NCBI RefSeq assembly: GCF_009801115.1
Contig: NZ_VTOL01000001.1
Span: 837,119-901,118 of the forward strand
Length of the DNA stretch: 64,000 nucleotides
DNA from: Dyadobacter sp. 3J3
GTDB taxonomy: Bacteria > Bacteroidota > Bacteroidia > Cytophagales > Spirosomataceae
Reading direction: 5' to 3'
Shown here: one piece after another, positions 55,101 through 63,732 of the stretch
Layout: the number at the start of each line of letters is the position of its first letter
Position numbering within the stretch: the first letter of the stretch is position 1
The notes under the pieces: generated by a model
Told to the model about the DNA's origin: nothing
Databases searched by the model: none
Seen by the model: the letters and a program-made list of their open reading frames with translations, nothing else
Position numbers and translations under genes: made by a program

Positions 55101-55712
55101 TCAACCTCCGCTTCTTCCTGATGAACGGCCAAAAAATCCACTTCTTCCACCGGAAGGACGCGTAGTAACCACTCTTGTAGATCGCGATGCGGTAACATCA
55201 TTTACTGCACTTTGCGATTTACTAAAAACGCCCGGACTGCTGTAAACACTTCCTCTGGAATTGTTTTGGTCCCGGTACGTATTCATATAACTGTTACTAT
55301 TATTTCTTCCCAGCATATATCCCATTCCTCCATAAAGAAGCATACTGGAAAGTCCGCTGTGATGGCCGACATAGGACTGGTTGTTTTGTATATCTTTATC
55401 GATCAACGCTTTGGCGGCTGTTGTGCTTAGAGAATCGGTATGTCCGTCCAGGTAAGTTACAATGGCAAGGGATTTATCCGCACCAACACTTTCCTCGTCT
55501 GTAATTTTAAATTCGCCTGGTTTTATTTCTTTAATATGCGAACGGATTCCCTTGGAATAAGTAGTTTCTTCATAACTGTAATCCGATTCATCGTCATTTG
55601 ACGAACAGCTGCTTAGCATGGAAGTTCCTGACAAAATCGCCAGAGTCAATGCGCTACTCAGTGTTATATCTTTGGCTCTTTTGATGAAAGAACCTTTACG
55701 TAGTTTGGTCAT
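55101..55712 (-). CDS. YgiB/UPF0441-like lipoprotein
   Basis: 203 residues. It has an N-terminal hydrophobic segment and lipobox (LSSC at about 33-36). A central globular part is followed by a Gly/Ser/Asn-rich region and a C-terminal Ser/Arg/Gly-rich tail (SGGRSGFFGRSSGRSGG). It resembles UPF0441 proteins in composition and in its position before a YgiC-like gene. Function unknown; the pair may modify or bind the cell envelope. Confidence 0.65.
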   Translation of the reverse strand: MTKLRKGSFIKRAKDITLSSALTLAILSGTSMLSSCSSNDDESDYSYEETTYSKGIRSHIKEIKPGEFKITDEESVGADKSLAIVTYLDGHTDSLSTTAAKALIDKDIQNNQSYVGHHSGLSSMLLYGGMGYMLGRNNSNSYMNTYRDQNNSRGSVYSSPGVFSKSQSAVNDVTASRSTRVVTTRPSGGRSGFFGRSSGRSGG

Positions 55713-55950
55713 AGTCGATTTGGTTTTTTAACTAAGGCTTATTCCCAAATGTAGCCCTTTATCAAATCGAAGTAAAGAAGTATTGGTTTAATGGTTAAAT
55801 GATCTTATCAGAAATACGAAAATGAGATGAATGGTTTTTCATTTTTCAATAAATAACGTGTAAATATGAAAAGTTTGAATATCAACATTTTATCACGGCT
55901 AGGTATTTTAAAATAATATAACTTGCTATTAGTTCTATCCGTTTTTATTG

Positions 55951-56409
55951 ATGACAAATCCTCTTGAAATAAGAAACCTAGCAAAGCAACGCCTGAAAGA
56001 GGCTAAAATTCTTTATTACAACGGCATGTGTGATGGAGCATTTTATCTTGCCGGGTATTCCGTAGAGTTAATGTTAAAAGCGAAGATTTGCGAAAAACTT
56101 GGCATCCCCAATCTATTTGACGAAACCAATAAAGACGTCAATCAAATAAAAGGAATTGGAGAAATTAGGAAAACGCTGAAAACGCATAATCTTTTCATGC
56201 TATTAATTTTTAGCGGATTGAAATTAAAGTTTGATAATGACAAAGCAAGCAACTACGACTTAGCAAAAGCTAATTCTTTATTATTTAACGCATGGGACGA
56301 AACTGCGAGATATAAGCCGTGTGGCTATATGCTTGATAATGATGTGGAAAAGTTGTTAAATTTACTATCTGGAAATAACGGTATACTGACATGGATAGAA
56401 GAGAATTAA
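55951..56409 (+). CDS. HEPN-domain protein with R-x5-H motif
   Basis: 152 residues from ATG 55951 (TTG at 55948 in frame). It opens with a HEPN pattern (LAKQRLKEAKILYYNGMCDGA, shown in part; then YLAGYSVELMLKAK). R73-x5-H79 in RKTLKTH matches the RX4-6H motif of HEPN ribonucleases. It may be a toxin or a substrate-binding partner of a nucleotidyltransferase. The next gene starts 19 bases before its stop, so the pair is translationally coupled. A 238-base gap precedes it. Confidence 0.72.
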   Translation: MTNPLEIRNLAKQRLKEAKILYYNGMCDGAFYLAGYSVELMLKAKICEKLGIPNLFDETNKDVNQIKGIGEIRKTLKTHNLFMLLIFSGLKLKFDNDKASNYDLAKANSLLFNAWDETARYKPCGYMLDNDVEKLLNLLSGNNGILTWIEEN

Positions 56410-56687
56410 AAGAACTGCTGAAACCATTTATCGCGAAATGTGCCGATTATGGTAAGCCGTTATCTGATTTATCTATTGAGGAGGCATATCCTGGCGATAA
56501 TTCTACTTCTTACATCATTAAGGTTATGGCTCCGTGGATTAATGACATGAGTTGTTTTAGTGCGATAGACATTCTTTTTGATATACTTTGGGAAACTACG
56601 GATGAGGAGATCAGAAAAAAAGTATTCTCAATTCAAGTGGTAAATGATAAAGAGGAATTACAGCTTAATCCCGAATTGATGTATTAG
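56391..56687 (+). CDS. small protein coupled to the HEPN gene, possible antitoxin
   Basis: 98 residues, not recognised. It is acidic and helical, with a Trp/Asp/Glu-rich middle (PWINDMSCF, then DILWETTDEEIRKK). It lacks the G-S-x-D-x-D motif of a MNT nucleotidyltransferase, the usual HEPN partner. Overlap with the HEPN gene (19 bases) and the shared terminator support joint function. Confidence 0.65.
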   Translation: MDRRELKELLKPFIAKCADYGKPLSDLSIEEAYPGDNSTSYIIKVMAPWINDMSCFSAIDILFDILWETTDEEIRKKVFSIQVVNDKEELQLNPELMY

Positions 56688-56717
56688 ATCTCAATCTTTA
56701 ACAAAATCATAAGTAAA

Positions 56718-56749
56718 ATGCCGGTGATCTGAGATCAACCGGCATTTTT
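56718..56749. terminator. terminator after the HEPN pair
   Basis: Stem ATGCCGGT/ACCGGCAT (56718-56725 and 56738-56745) with an internal GATC pair, followed by T residues and preceded by A residues, so it can serve both convergent units. Confidence 0.8.
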
Positions 56750-56774
56750 GATTATTTTAAAATATTTTAATGAT

Positions 56775-58061
56775 TTACGCTTTCTTCGAAATCTTCTCCA
56801 AAGCCCCAACCAACCTATCCAAATCACTAATCTTGGTATAAACATGTGGCGTTACTCGTACACAGTTTACATATTCATAACTAATTGGCGTTGTGTGGAT
56901 TTTGAAATCCGTGAACAGTTTACTTTCCAATTCACCAGGCTTAATTCCGTCAACACTGACTCCGGCAATGGCGCAGGAATATTCAGGTTTTAAAGAAGTA
57001 TGAATTTTCACACCTGGAATTTGCTGTGCTTTTTCTGCCCAATATTTTTTAAGATAATGAATACGCTCTTGTTTACGTTTCGTACCAATTGCTTCCTGGA
57101 AATTAATGGCTTCCCCGATCGCTTGTTCAATACAAAAACTTCTGGTTCCCAATGTTTCAAATTTTCGGATATCGGCACTCGTAGGCTCATGATTACAAAC
57201 AAGCGGCCATATTTTCGCGATTTTATCTTTTTTCACCCACATCATTCCGCTTCCCACGGGCGCACTCAAAAATTTGTGCAGACTGGTACCAAAATAATCG
57301 CATTCAAGATCTGCAATTTTGAAATCAAGTAAACCAAAAGAATGCGCACCATCAACAATCACCTCAACGCCTTTTTTGTGCGCCATCTGACAAATTTTCT
57401 TAACGGGCATAATTTGTCCAACCCAGTTAACGACATGTGTAAGATGGATTATTTTTGTATTTGGTGTGATGGCATCCTCATAAGCTTTGACAATCATCGC
57501 ATCATTTTCAATGGGGAATTCAAAAGACAATTGTTTGTAAACAATTCCATCCCGAAGCTGGCGCTGACGCCATGCATTCATCATGTTTGGATAATCAAAT
57601 TTCATCCCGATTACCTCGTCTCCTTTTTGCAAAGGCAAACCAAAAATCACGGTATTCAAAGCCTCTGTGGCATTTCGGTTGATCGCAACTTCCTCCGGAT
57701 CACAACCGCCTAGTGCAGCCAGGCGCTGACGTAAAGGCTCGCGCCCTTTATCCATAATCCGCCACATGTAATACGAAGGGCCTTGTGCAGCTTGTCTGTT
57801 ATATTTCTCCAACGCTTCCTGAACCACCAACGGAGAAGGGGAAACGCCGCCATTGTTCAGGATAATAATATCACTTTTGCTTGCTGAATACGCTTCCTGA
57901 ATAACCGCCCAATAATCTTCATTATTGCCTATATCATCTTTCCAAAATTTATCAGCAGACTGAAAATCAGCAGCATGCAATTCGTTAAAAAGACTATTAG
58001 CTCCAAAGGCACCCAGGCTCAGGGCAGCACTTTTTTTGATAAAAGATCGGCGGTTGTTCAT
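56775..58061 (-). CDS. secreted class V aminotransferase-fold PLP enzyme
   Basis: 428 residues with a twin-arginine signal (NNRRSFIKKSAALSLGAFG). The PLP fold is shown by INRNATEALNTVIFG, VIVDGAHSFG (Asp) and GTSLHKFLSAP, where the Lys should hold PLP. It resembles isopenicillin N epimerase/cysteine-desulfurase-like proteins exported by the Tat route, which carries folded, cofactor-loaded enzymes. The substrate is unknown. Single gene. Confidence 0.88.
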   Translation of the reverse strand: MNNRRSFIKKSAALSLGAFGANSLFNELHAADFQSADKFWKDDIGNNEDYWAVIQEAYSASKSDIIILNNGGVSPSPLVVQEALEKYNRQAAQGPSYYMWRIMDKGREPLRQRLAALGGCDPEEVAINRNATEALNTVIFGLPLQKGDEVIGMKFDYPNMMNAWRQRQLRDGIVYKQLSFEFPIENDAMIVKAYEDAITPNTKIIHLTHVVNWVGQIMPVKKICQMAHKKGVEVIVDGAHSFGLLDFKIADLECDYFGTSLHKFLSAPVGSGMMWVKKDKIAKIWPLVCNHEPTSADIRKFETLGTRSFCIEQAIGEAINFQEAIGTKRKQERIHYLKKYWAEKAQQIPGVKIHTSLKPEYSCAIAGVSVDGIKPGELESKLFTDFKIHTTPISYEYVNCVRVTPHVYTKISDLDRLVGALEKISKKA

Positions 58062-58168
58062 AGTTATGAAAAATTAGGAATAGTTAAGGGAGTGATTTAT
58101 AAAATATTACAAATATTTTTCAATTTACAAAACCTGGCCCTTCTTTTCCTAACATTCCATACACAGGG

Positions 58169-58915
58169 CTATTTTTTTACTATCGAACTCATTAACCAGT
58201 CGTAAGTATCACCTGGATAAGGTAAGGCTTCACTATTTAATTTCAAGAACATTAAGTGTAAATGTGTGGGCGAGCGTCTTTTGAATGCATTAAAACCGCT
58301 TCTCCCCATTTCAGAAATTTTATCTCCGGCATTTACCCATTGTCCGGGTTCTACAAATAAAACGTTATTATGAGCATAGTAAAATAATCCGTCGAGGCAT
58401 GGATCATAAATCCAAATCCAGTTTCCGCCGCGCAAATCACTGTCGTACTTCCAGTTATTTTCCACTGCCACAACTACACCGGAAGTAAATGCCAAAACCT
58501 CAACCGGTTTCCAGGTTCTGTCATCCAGATTGTCCTGATTTTTATCGTAAACAAAAAGATCATGCGCCGGGTGACTTCCTTTTACATCCATGTCAAAAAG
58601 ATCAAAACCATCCGCCCGGTAACCCATTCCTCTGCCTCCAATTGATTTCTCAGGTGTATAACCTTTGATTGGAAAGACGAAATAGGTCGAATCACCCATG
58701 CGGCACGTGTCCCCGTTATGAAAAGTGGCCCTTATATTTCTAATATTTTCCTGCCATGCCCGTGCTGCCGAATCCGGTGTAATGGCGCAATCTCTTATGT
58801 CTTCCTGTATTTGCCGAAACGCACTGCAATAGGATAACATATTCTCTTTGGGCAACGTTTGTGTATTCCACCCTGCCATTCCCAAAATCAATAATAAGCC
58901 AACCAATCGTTTCAT
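58169..58915 (-). CDS. M23 (LytM) family peptidase, secreted
   Basis: 248 residues from ATG 58915. A GGAGG Shine-Dalgarno sits 5 bases before it, which favours this start over the longer frame to 58966. A signal peptide is followed by the M23 domain: HPAHD (H-x3-D) metal motif, YYAHNN and THLHLMF. M23 enzymes cut peptidoglycan cross-bridges or are inactive regulators; both metal motifs are present here, so activity is likely. Confidence 0.85.
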   Translation of the reverse strand: MKRLVGLLLILGMAGWNTQTLPKENMLSYCSAFRQIQEDIRDCAITPDSAARAWQENIRNIRATFHNGDTCRMGDSTYFVFPIKGYTPEKSIGGRGMGYRADGFDLFDMDVKGSHPAHDLFVYDKNQDNLDDRTWKPVEVLAFTSGVVVAVENNWKYDSDLRGGNWIWIYDPCLDGLFYYAHNNVLFVEPGQWVNAGDKISEMGRSGFNAFKRRSPTHLHLMFLKLNSEALPYPGDTYDWLMSSIVKK

Positions 58916-58920
58916 GGTAC

Positions 58921-58925
58921 CCTCC
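58921..58925 (-). promoter_or_regulatory. Shine-Dalgarno deciding the M23 start
   Basis: GGAGG on the minus strand, 5 bases before ATG 58915. Confidence 0.6.
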
Positions 58926-59071
58926 AACAATGCTCTCCCGCTAAATAACATTTCTTTTAATAACAAACGCAGTATCTTCTAAATGTAATAAATTAAAACA
59001 AATGTATTTCAATAGCATTAAAATTGTACTATAAATTCCTTTAAACAAAAAACAACTAAACTTTAACGAAA

Positions 59072-60043
59072 ATGCAATACCGCCGTTTTGGACGTAGTGA
59101 CTGGAAGATCAGCGAGATAGGTTATGGAATGTGGGGACTTGCCGGCTGGACTGGCTCCGATGTTAAGGAAATTCAGGATTCACTGGATCTTGCAGTGGAA
59201 TCCGGATGTAACTTTTTTGATACAGCCTGGGGTTATGCCGAAGGCAAAAGTGAGATGATTCTGGGAGATCTGATCCGCCGCAATCCTGATAAAAAATTAT
59301 ATGCAGCAACAAAAATTCCGCCTAAAAATCGTCAGTGGCCTTCAAAACCTTCATTTCTTTTGAAGGACGTTTTTCCGGCCGATTATATCGTTGAATATGC
59401 TGAGAAAAGTTTAAAAAATCTTGGTGTTGAATCGATCGATCTATTGCAATTCCATGTCTGGGAAGATGCCTGGGCACATGAAGATGAATGGAAAGAAGCA
59501 ATTCAGAAACTTACAAAAGAAGGAAAAGTGGAGCGTTGGGGAATCAGTGTAAATCGCTGGGAACCTAATAATGCATTACAAACATTAGAGACAGGTTTGA
59601 TTGATGCGGTGCAGGTTATCTATAATATTTTTGATCAGGCGCCGGAGGATAAACTTTTCCCACTTTGTAAAAAACTGGATATTGGCGTTATTTCACGTGT
59701 TCCGTTAGACGAAGGCACGTTGTCAGGACATTTTACAAAAGAAACCACTTTCCCGGCAGACGACTGGCGCTCTACGTATTTTGTGCCTGAAAACCTGAAT
59801 ACCAGCGTTGATCACGCCGAAGCACTTCGCCCGGATCTGCCTGAAAATATGTCTATGCCGGAAGCTGCTTTACGATTTATTCTTGAAAACGAAGATGTTC
59901 ATACGACCATCCCGGGAATGAGAAAACTATCTCATGTAAAATCCAATATTGCTACTAGTGATGGACAAAGACTATCGGAAAATGAGCTTGAAAAAATAAA
60001 AAAACACCGTTGGGATCGTGAACCTACGGAATGGTCACAGTAG
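59072..60043 (+). CDS. aldo/keto reductase
   Basis: 323 residues, NADPH-dependent TIM-barrel oxidoreductase. The catalytic tetrad is visible: Asp and Tyr in FFDTAWGYAEGKSE, Lys in AATKI and His in LLQFHVW. Opening MQYRRFGRSDWKISEIGYG fits AKR families 11-13. It reduces aldehydes or ketones; the substrate is unknown. A terminator follows. Confidence 0.93.
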   Translation: MQYRRFGRSDWKISEIGYGMWGLAGWTGSDVKEIQDSLDLAVESGCNFFDTAWGYAEGKSEMILGDLIRRNPDKKLYAATKIPPKNRQWPSKPSFLLKDVFPADYIVEYAEKSLKNLGVESIDLLQFHVWEDAWAHEDEWKEAIQKLTKEGKVERWGISVNRWEPNNALQTLETGLIDAVQVIYNIFDQAPEDKLFPLCKKLDIGVISRVPLDEGTLSGHFTKETTFPADDWRSTYFVPENLNTSVDHAEALRPDLPENMSMPEAALRFILENEDVHTTIPGMRKLSHVKSNIATSDGQRLSENELEKIKKHRWDREPTEWSQ

Positions 60044-60069
60044 ATTGTTTTTATTAATTTGATTCAAAG

Positions 60070-60107
60070 AAATGCTACGTGACACTAAACTGTTATGTAG
60101 CATTTTT
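60070..60107 (+). terminator. intrinsic terminator after the aldo/keto reductase
   Basis: Stem AATGCTAC/GTAGCATT with an 18-nt loop, followed by a T-run. Confidence 0.75.
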
Positions 60108-60297
60108 CGTGACAATAAAGTCAAGTCTTCTAAGAATAATCCTACATTCAAATAAGTTTTCCGAAAAAAAATGAACTTAATAATAAGATTTAAATTTTAG
60201 TAAAAAGCCGCTAAAAATTGCACTGAAAGCCCTTTTTCAAATAAAATCATATAACTATTCAAAGAAAGAAAAAATTTATTATGCTGACAGTCATTTA

Positions 60298-60324
60298 TTT
60301 GTATAATTTTTGATTGTATATTTG
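60298..60324 (+). promoter_or_regulatory. promoter of the CBM48 gene
   Basis: TATATTTG at 60317-60324 fits TAnnTTTG, and TTTG at 60298-60301 is a possible -33 (15-nt spacing, short). The ATG at 60354 leaves a short leader. Confidence 0.5.
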
Positions 60325-60353
60325 TCCCATCAACCAAAAAAACACTACCGATT

Positions 60354-60665
60354 ATGGCATTAACGAAACAGTATTTGAAAAGCAAGCCCGTTGTGAAAGT
60401 AACGTTTACCTTGCCTGCTGAAGCCGTTGAAAAATCTGAAACAGTTGCACTTGTAGGCGAGTTTAACGGATGGAATCCGGAAGAAGCTATTGCATTGAAA
60501 AAACAGAAAGATGGTTCGTTCAAGGCTAGCCTTGACTTGATTCCTGGTAAAGAATACCAATTCCGTTACCTTTTAGATAACGAAATCTGGGAAAATGACT
60601 GGGAAGCTGATAAATATGTTTCTGCGGGTGTAAATGCAGAAGAAAATTCAGTTGTAGTTCTTTAA
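60354..60665 (+). CDS. CBM48 / isoamylase early-set domain protein, 103 aa
   Basis: A single-domain protein: residues about 18-95 form an isoamylase-N/AMPK glycogen-binding domain with VGEFNGWNPEE and YQFRYLLDNEIWEND, where the Trp residues and Lys bind alpha-glucans in related domains. There is no catalytic part and no signal peptide. Such stand-alone CBM48 proteins are frequent in Bacteroidota; role unknown. The stop codon is directly followed by a heptamer repeat. Confidence 0.87.
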   Translation: MALTKQYLKSKPVVKVTFTLPAEAVEKSETVALVGEFNGWNPEEAIALKKQKDGSFKASLDLIPGKEYQFRYLLDNEIWENDWEADKYVSAGVNAEENSVVVL

Positions 60666-60732
60666 TAGCTGTTAGCTGTTAGCTGTTAGCTGTTAGCTGT
60701 TAGCTGTTAGCTGTTAGCTGTTAGCTGTTAGC
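60666..60732. repeat. perfect heptamer tandem repeat, about 9.6 copies
   Basis: TAGCTGT repeated without error over 67 bases, beginning one base-triplet after the CBM48 coding part (its TAA ends at 60665). It lies between the stop codon and the terminator and can fold through the palindromic AGCT of each unit. Confidence 0.95.
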
Positions 60733-60772
60733 AAAAAAATGGCCAATAGAATCAATCTACTGGCCATTTTTA
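60733..60772 (+). terminator. intrinsic terminator after the heptamer repeat
   Basis: TGGCCA at 60740-60745 and 60761-60766 with an inner TAGA/TCTA pair, A-run before and T-run after. Confidence 0.82.
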
Positions 60773-60870
60773 TACTTTATTGGAGCTAAAAGCTAGGCCT
60801 ACCTTGAAAATTCGATCAATAGCGACATTTCATCAGAAAGAACCTCGAATTTAGATGCTAAATTTTCTTC

Positions 60871-60917
60871 ATAGCCGACGAAAACTTGGAATAATTCAAC
60901 TTTTCGTCGGCTATTCT
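60871..60917. other. long hairpin downstream of the DDE transposase
   Basis: Arms ATAGCCGACGAAAA and TTTTCGTCGGCTAT (14 bp, no mismatch) with a 16-nt partly self-complementary loop. There is no T-run on either side. It may be a subterminal structure of the IS or a block on transcription into it. Confidence 0.6.
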
Positions 60918-61009
60918 TGCGTTTATTGAAAAAGAGTCTTTAATCGAACTTAGCCTTCCCTTCTCTTGCAAATTTGAAGAGTGTGAAGGTTTGGATTTGT
61001 AAGATAAAG

Positions 61010-62344
61010 CTAGGCTGCTCTTTTGAGTTCTTGTTGCCTTCGTCGGCGTTTCGCTATTAATACACAGTTGGCTGTCAGTACTCCAAAAAATAGCCAAACC
61101 ATTTCTGTTTCAGGCTTTCGAGCCTTAATTTTTCGAAGCAAGTATTGTTCCTTTTCATTTCCAAAGCTGCCTTCTAGACGCGTGGATCGTTCTTTATTGA
61201 GCAGTGCCTTGATTTGCTTAGTGGGTTTATCATCTTTTCCTCTACCTTTCCTTACAAAATTTGTAGTGATTTCCTCCTTGGTCGTAAATTTTCGATTTTC
61301 GTTCGTGGCGTAGATGGCATCCCCCGCCAAATGAGAGCATGAACCAAATAGATTTTTATGCTTCAATGTGCTTATTTTAAGCCTTTTGCATTCGTTAAAA
61401 GCTTTGTAGCTAACATGTTCCAGAATACTGATCCCACCTACTTGTATTTTATGGACTTTAACTCCAAACTCAACAGACTTGTTCTCTTTACCCCGAACAA
61501 TAGGTCGAATATAAGGCTTATATATACTGACAATTCTCTCTTTTATTTTAACTTTTGGATAACGAAAATGATGATACTGCTGCTGATAAACCATTTTAAT
61601 AGTCTTGAAAGTGGCGGCATCCTTGCCTGTTAATCCACTCGCTTTTACTTGATTAAGTAGTTTTTGATATGCATCAATGCCTTTCAATAGCAATTTTAAT
61701 AAAGCACTCCTTCTGCTCTTTGTTTTCCTGTAAGACTTCTTCCTTTGCTTGCTATATACATTTGTTTTCTTCTTTTGCTCCTTGTATTTGGAACGTGGTT
61801 GACGAATGCCATGAAGTTGGCAAAGAGCTGGAATTTGCTTTTCCCAGATCCATTGACAGGCTTCCCACAAGATCTTGGTATCGGTAGGAAAACGCATGTG
61901 TACTTCATAGCAGGTAGCATCCATCAGAAGCACATTTTTATCAGGAATTTCTTTTTTCCAGGCAGAGATTAACACGTTTTGCACCGCCTGCATATCGACA
62001 TGATGGCCAAGATAGCTTCTTATCTTCGACACAAAGGAATTGTCTTTAATTGATTCATTTTCAGCCAACAAAACGCCACAAAATAACTGCATCGCCCAAT
62101 CCGTATTAAATCGATCCAGAAGTTTTTGATCACTCAAGCCTGTGTAATGCTTCAAAAACATCATTCCAAAGAACCCCTTGGAAGGCAACCAGGATGGTGC
62201 TCCTCTCAATGTCTTCTTTTTTGGGAGCAGCTCAACCAAACTATTCCAATCGATACAGTCATGGACGCGGCCAAGTTCAATATTCTTGAAAATATACCAT
62301 TTAGACGAGTAATAAGAATCCGAGGAAAATAGAGTATTTTGCAT
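61010..62344 (-). CDS. IS5/IS1182-like DDE transposase
   Basis: 444 residues, complete. The N-terminal DUF772-type domain (LPSKGFFGMMFLKHYTGLSD, then LLDRFNTDWAMQLFCG) is followed by a DDE_Tnp_1 fold with candidate acidic residues in LLMDATCYE, LAGDAIYAT and RLEGSFGNEKEQ. A Lys/Arg-rich insertion lies at about 185-215. It appears intact. The ends of the element could not be fixed: no clear terminal inverted repeat or target duplication was seen. A terminator lies 39 bases before its start. Confidence 0.85.
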   Translation of the reverse strand: MQNTLFSSDSYYSSKWYIFKNIELGRVHDCIDWNSLVELLPKKKTLRGAPSWLPSKGFFGMMFLKHYTGLSDQKLLDRFNTDWAMQLFCGVLLAENESIKDNSFVSKIRSYLGHHVDMQAVQNVLISAWKKEIPDKNVLLMDATCYEVHMRFPTDTKILWEACQWIWEKQIPALCQLHGIRQPRSKYKEQKKKTNVYSKQRKKSYRKTKSRRSALLKLLLKGIDAYQKLLNQVKASGLTGKDAATFKTIKMVYQQQYHHFRYPKVKIKERIVSIYKPYIRPIVRGKENKSVEFGVKVHKIQVGGISILEHVSYKAFNECKRLKISTLKHKNLFGSCSHLAGDAIYATNENRKFTTKEEITTNFVRKGRGKDDKPTKQIKALLNKERSTRLEGSFGNEKEQYLLRKIKARKPETEMVWLFFGVLTANCVLIAKRRRRQQELKRAA

Positions 62345-62382
62345 CCGTTTATATTAAAGCTTCGTAACCTTAAGATAAACAA

Positions 62383-62421
62383 AACCCCGAATAATGTCAA
62401 ATTTTGACCTATTCGGGGTTA
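62383..62421 (-). terminator. strong terminator between the isomerase-like gene and the transposase
   Basis: Arms AACCCCGAATA/TATTCGGGGTT (11 bp perfect) with a nested GTCAAA/TTTGAC. On the minus strand it is followed by TTTGTTT, so it should stop transcription coming from the gene at 62505-63431 and insulate the transposase. Confidence 0.8.
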
Positions 62422-62504
62422 ATTATTTCTGCAATTGACTGACTAATAGGGACTTGTAGCTATAAAGGTCGCCCAAAGCTAATTTCCTAATCGCTAAAAG
62501 CTGC

Positions 62505-63431
62505 TCAGATTGTAAAGTTATCGCTGTCTACGTAAGCTTTTATTAACGTTGCTTCTCCCTCTTTTCCTTTTTGAGAATTTCCGTGCTCCATACCCAGGAT
62601 GAAATTTCTTCCTTCTTTTTTGCTGCGGGTATAAATGTATTTGAAAATATTTTTATAGTTAATTTCTCCTGTAGTTGGTTCGTTTCTACCTGGTTCGTCG
62701 CCTATCTGGAAATAATCAATTTCATTCCACGTTGCTTCAATATTGTGGATTACACGCCCTTCGTTTTTCTGCATGTGGTAAATATCATACAGGATTTTAC
62801 AAGACTTGCTGTTTACACCACGACAGATTTCATACGTCTGATCGGAAGTACGTAAAAACAAATTTGGCGTATCACTCAGTGGCTCCAAAACCATTACCAA
62901 ACCGTTTGGTTCCAGAATTTCAGCACCTCTGCGCAACGCGTCAATGACATTTCCAGTTTGTACACCAATTGGAATACTGCGGTCGAAATCTCCCGGCACA
63001 ACCGTCATCCATTTTGCATTCACACGTTTTGCTGTTTCCACTGCTTTTTTACACCCGGCAAGGAAAATATCAATATGTTCTTTTTTGTTTGATGCTAATG
63101 TATTTGCCCCGTTTCCACCTTTATCTACAACAAAAACACCCATTTCCATACCCAAACGAGTCATTTCCTTGGCTATTTTTTCCTGTTCTTCAACCGGACG
63201 GCCCATCATGCCGTTATCCTCCAAAGCCATAAAACCCTGATCAGCCATAAATTTAAGCTGATCAATCACGTCTTTTCCAGCACTGTTTTGAAACATGCCA
63301 AAGTGTGATGCGTATTTAAGTTTGAAGGTATTTTTTGCCATATTCGAAGTTGGAGTTGCAAAAGCGTCATTCGCTGCAATGGCAGCACCGGCTATTCCAA
63401 GAGATGATTTAACAAAGTTTCTGCGGAGCAT
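62505..63431 (-). CDS. Tat-exported sugar phosphate isomerase/epimerase-like TIM barrel
   Basis: 308 residues. A twin-arginine-like signal (MLRRNFVKSSLGIAGAAIAA) is followed by an AP-endonuclease-2/xylose-isomerase-like barrel with likely metal ligands in MVLEPLSD, ILYDIYHMQ, FQIGDEPGR and LGMEHGN. It resembles hydroxypyruvate isomerase-like proteins. Many Bacteroidota export such enzymes for sugar or inositol processing; the substrate is unknown. Confidence 0.87.
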   Translation of the reverse strand: MLRRNFVKSSLGIAGAAIAANDAFATPTSNMAKNTFKLKYASHFGMFQNSAGKDVIDQLKFMADQGFMALEDNGMMGRPVEEQEKIAKEMTRLGMEMGVFVVDKGGNGANTLASNKKEHIDIFLAGCKKAVETAKRVNAKWMTVVPGDFDRSIPIGVQTGNVIDALRRGAEILEPNGLVMVLEPLSDTPNLFLRTSDQTYEICRGVNSKSCKILYDIYHMQKNEGRVIHNIEATWNEIDYFQIGDEPGRNEPTTGEINYKNIFKYIYTRSKKEGRNFILGMEHGNSQKGKEGEATLIKAYVDSDNFTI

Positions 63432-63732
63432 GATTTATTGATATTGTTATGGTTTTAGGGGATAAAGAAAAGTTTTCTTGATTTATACCGATTTTGAAGT
63501 TCAATTTTAAGATTTCCCGCAAAGTTACCCAATAAGGATTTTTGTTTCGTGATTAATAACTTTATGAAAGCTCTCTGCAGCAAAACCGTTACTGTAATGA
63601 ATTTGAATTCATCGCAAAGTTTGGTTCGGATTATTTTTTGAGTTTCAAATTGAACGTAGGAGTTCTTATAGTAGAGTAATCTCATCGAAGTAATCTGGCA
63701 GAGAGCTTTTCACATTTAAAGTTACAAACAAA
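63432..63732. other. 301-base gap before the IS110 gene
   Basis: No gene seen. A 12-bp inverted repeat AAAGCTCTCTGC (63567-63578) / GCAGAGAGCTTT (63698-63709) spans about 120 bases. The left end of the IS110 element is probably in here but cannot be fixed. Confidence 0.4.

Larger units (their letters stand above)
60044..60353. other. 310-base gap with terminator and promoter
   Basis: Contains the aldo/keto reductase terminator and the promoter of the CBM48 gene (both listed). The rest is A/T-rich with nothing further. Confidence 0.5.

Noticed and set aside
60822..62474. GCGACATTTCAT / GCGACCTTTATA as terminal inverted repeats of the DDE element
   Set aside because: Only a partial match over 12 bases found by eye, with no matching target duplication.
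60785..62502. GCTAAAAGCT on both sides of the DDE transposase as a 10-bp target duplication
   Set aside because: No inverted repeats lie just inside it, 10 bp is long for this IS type, and the sequence resembles the AGCT-rich heptamer repeat family next to it, so chance or low-complexity origin is more likely.
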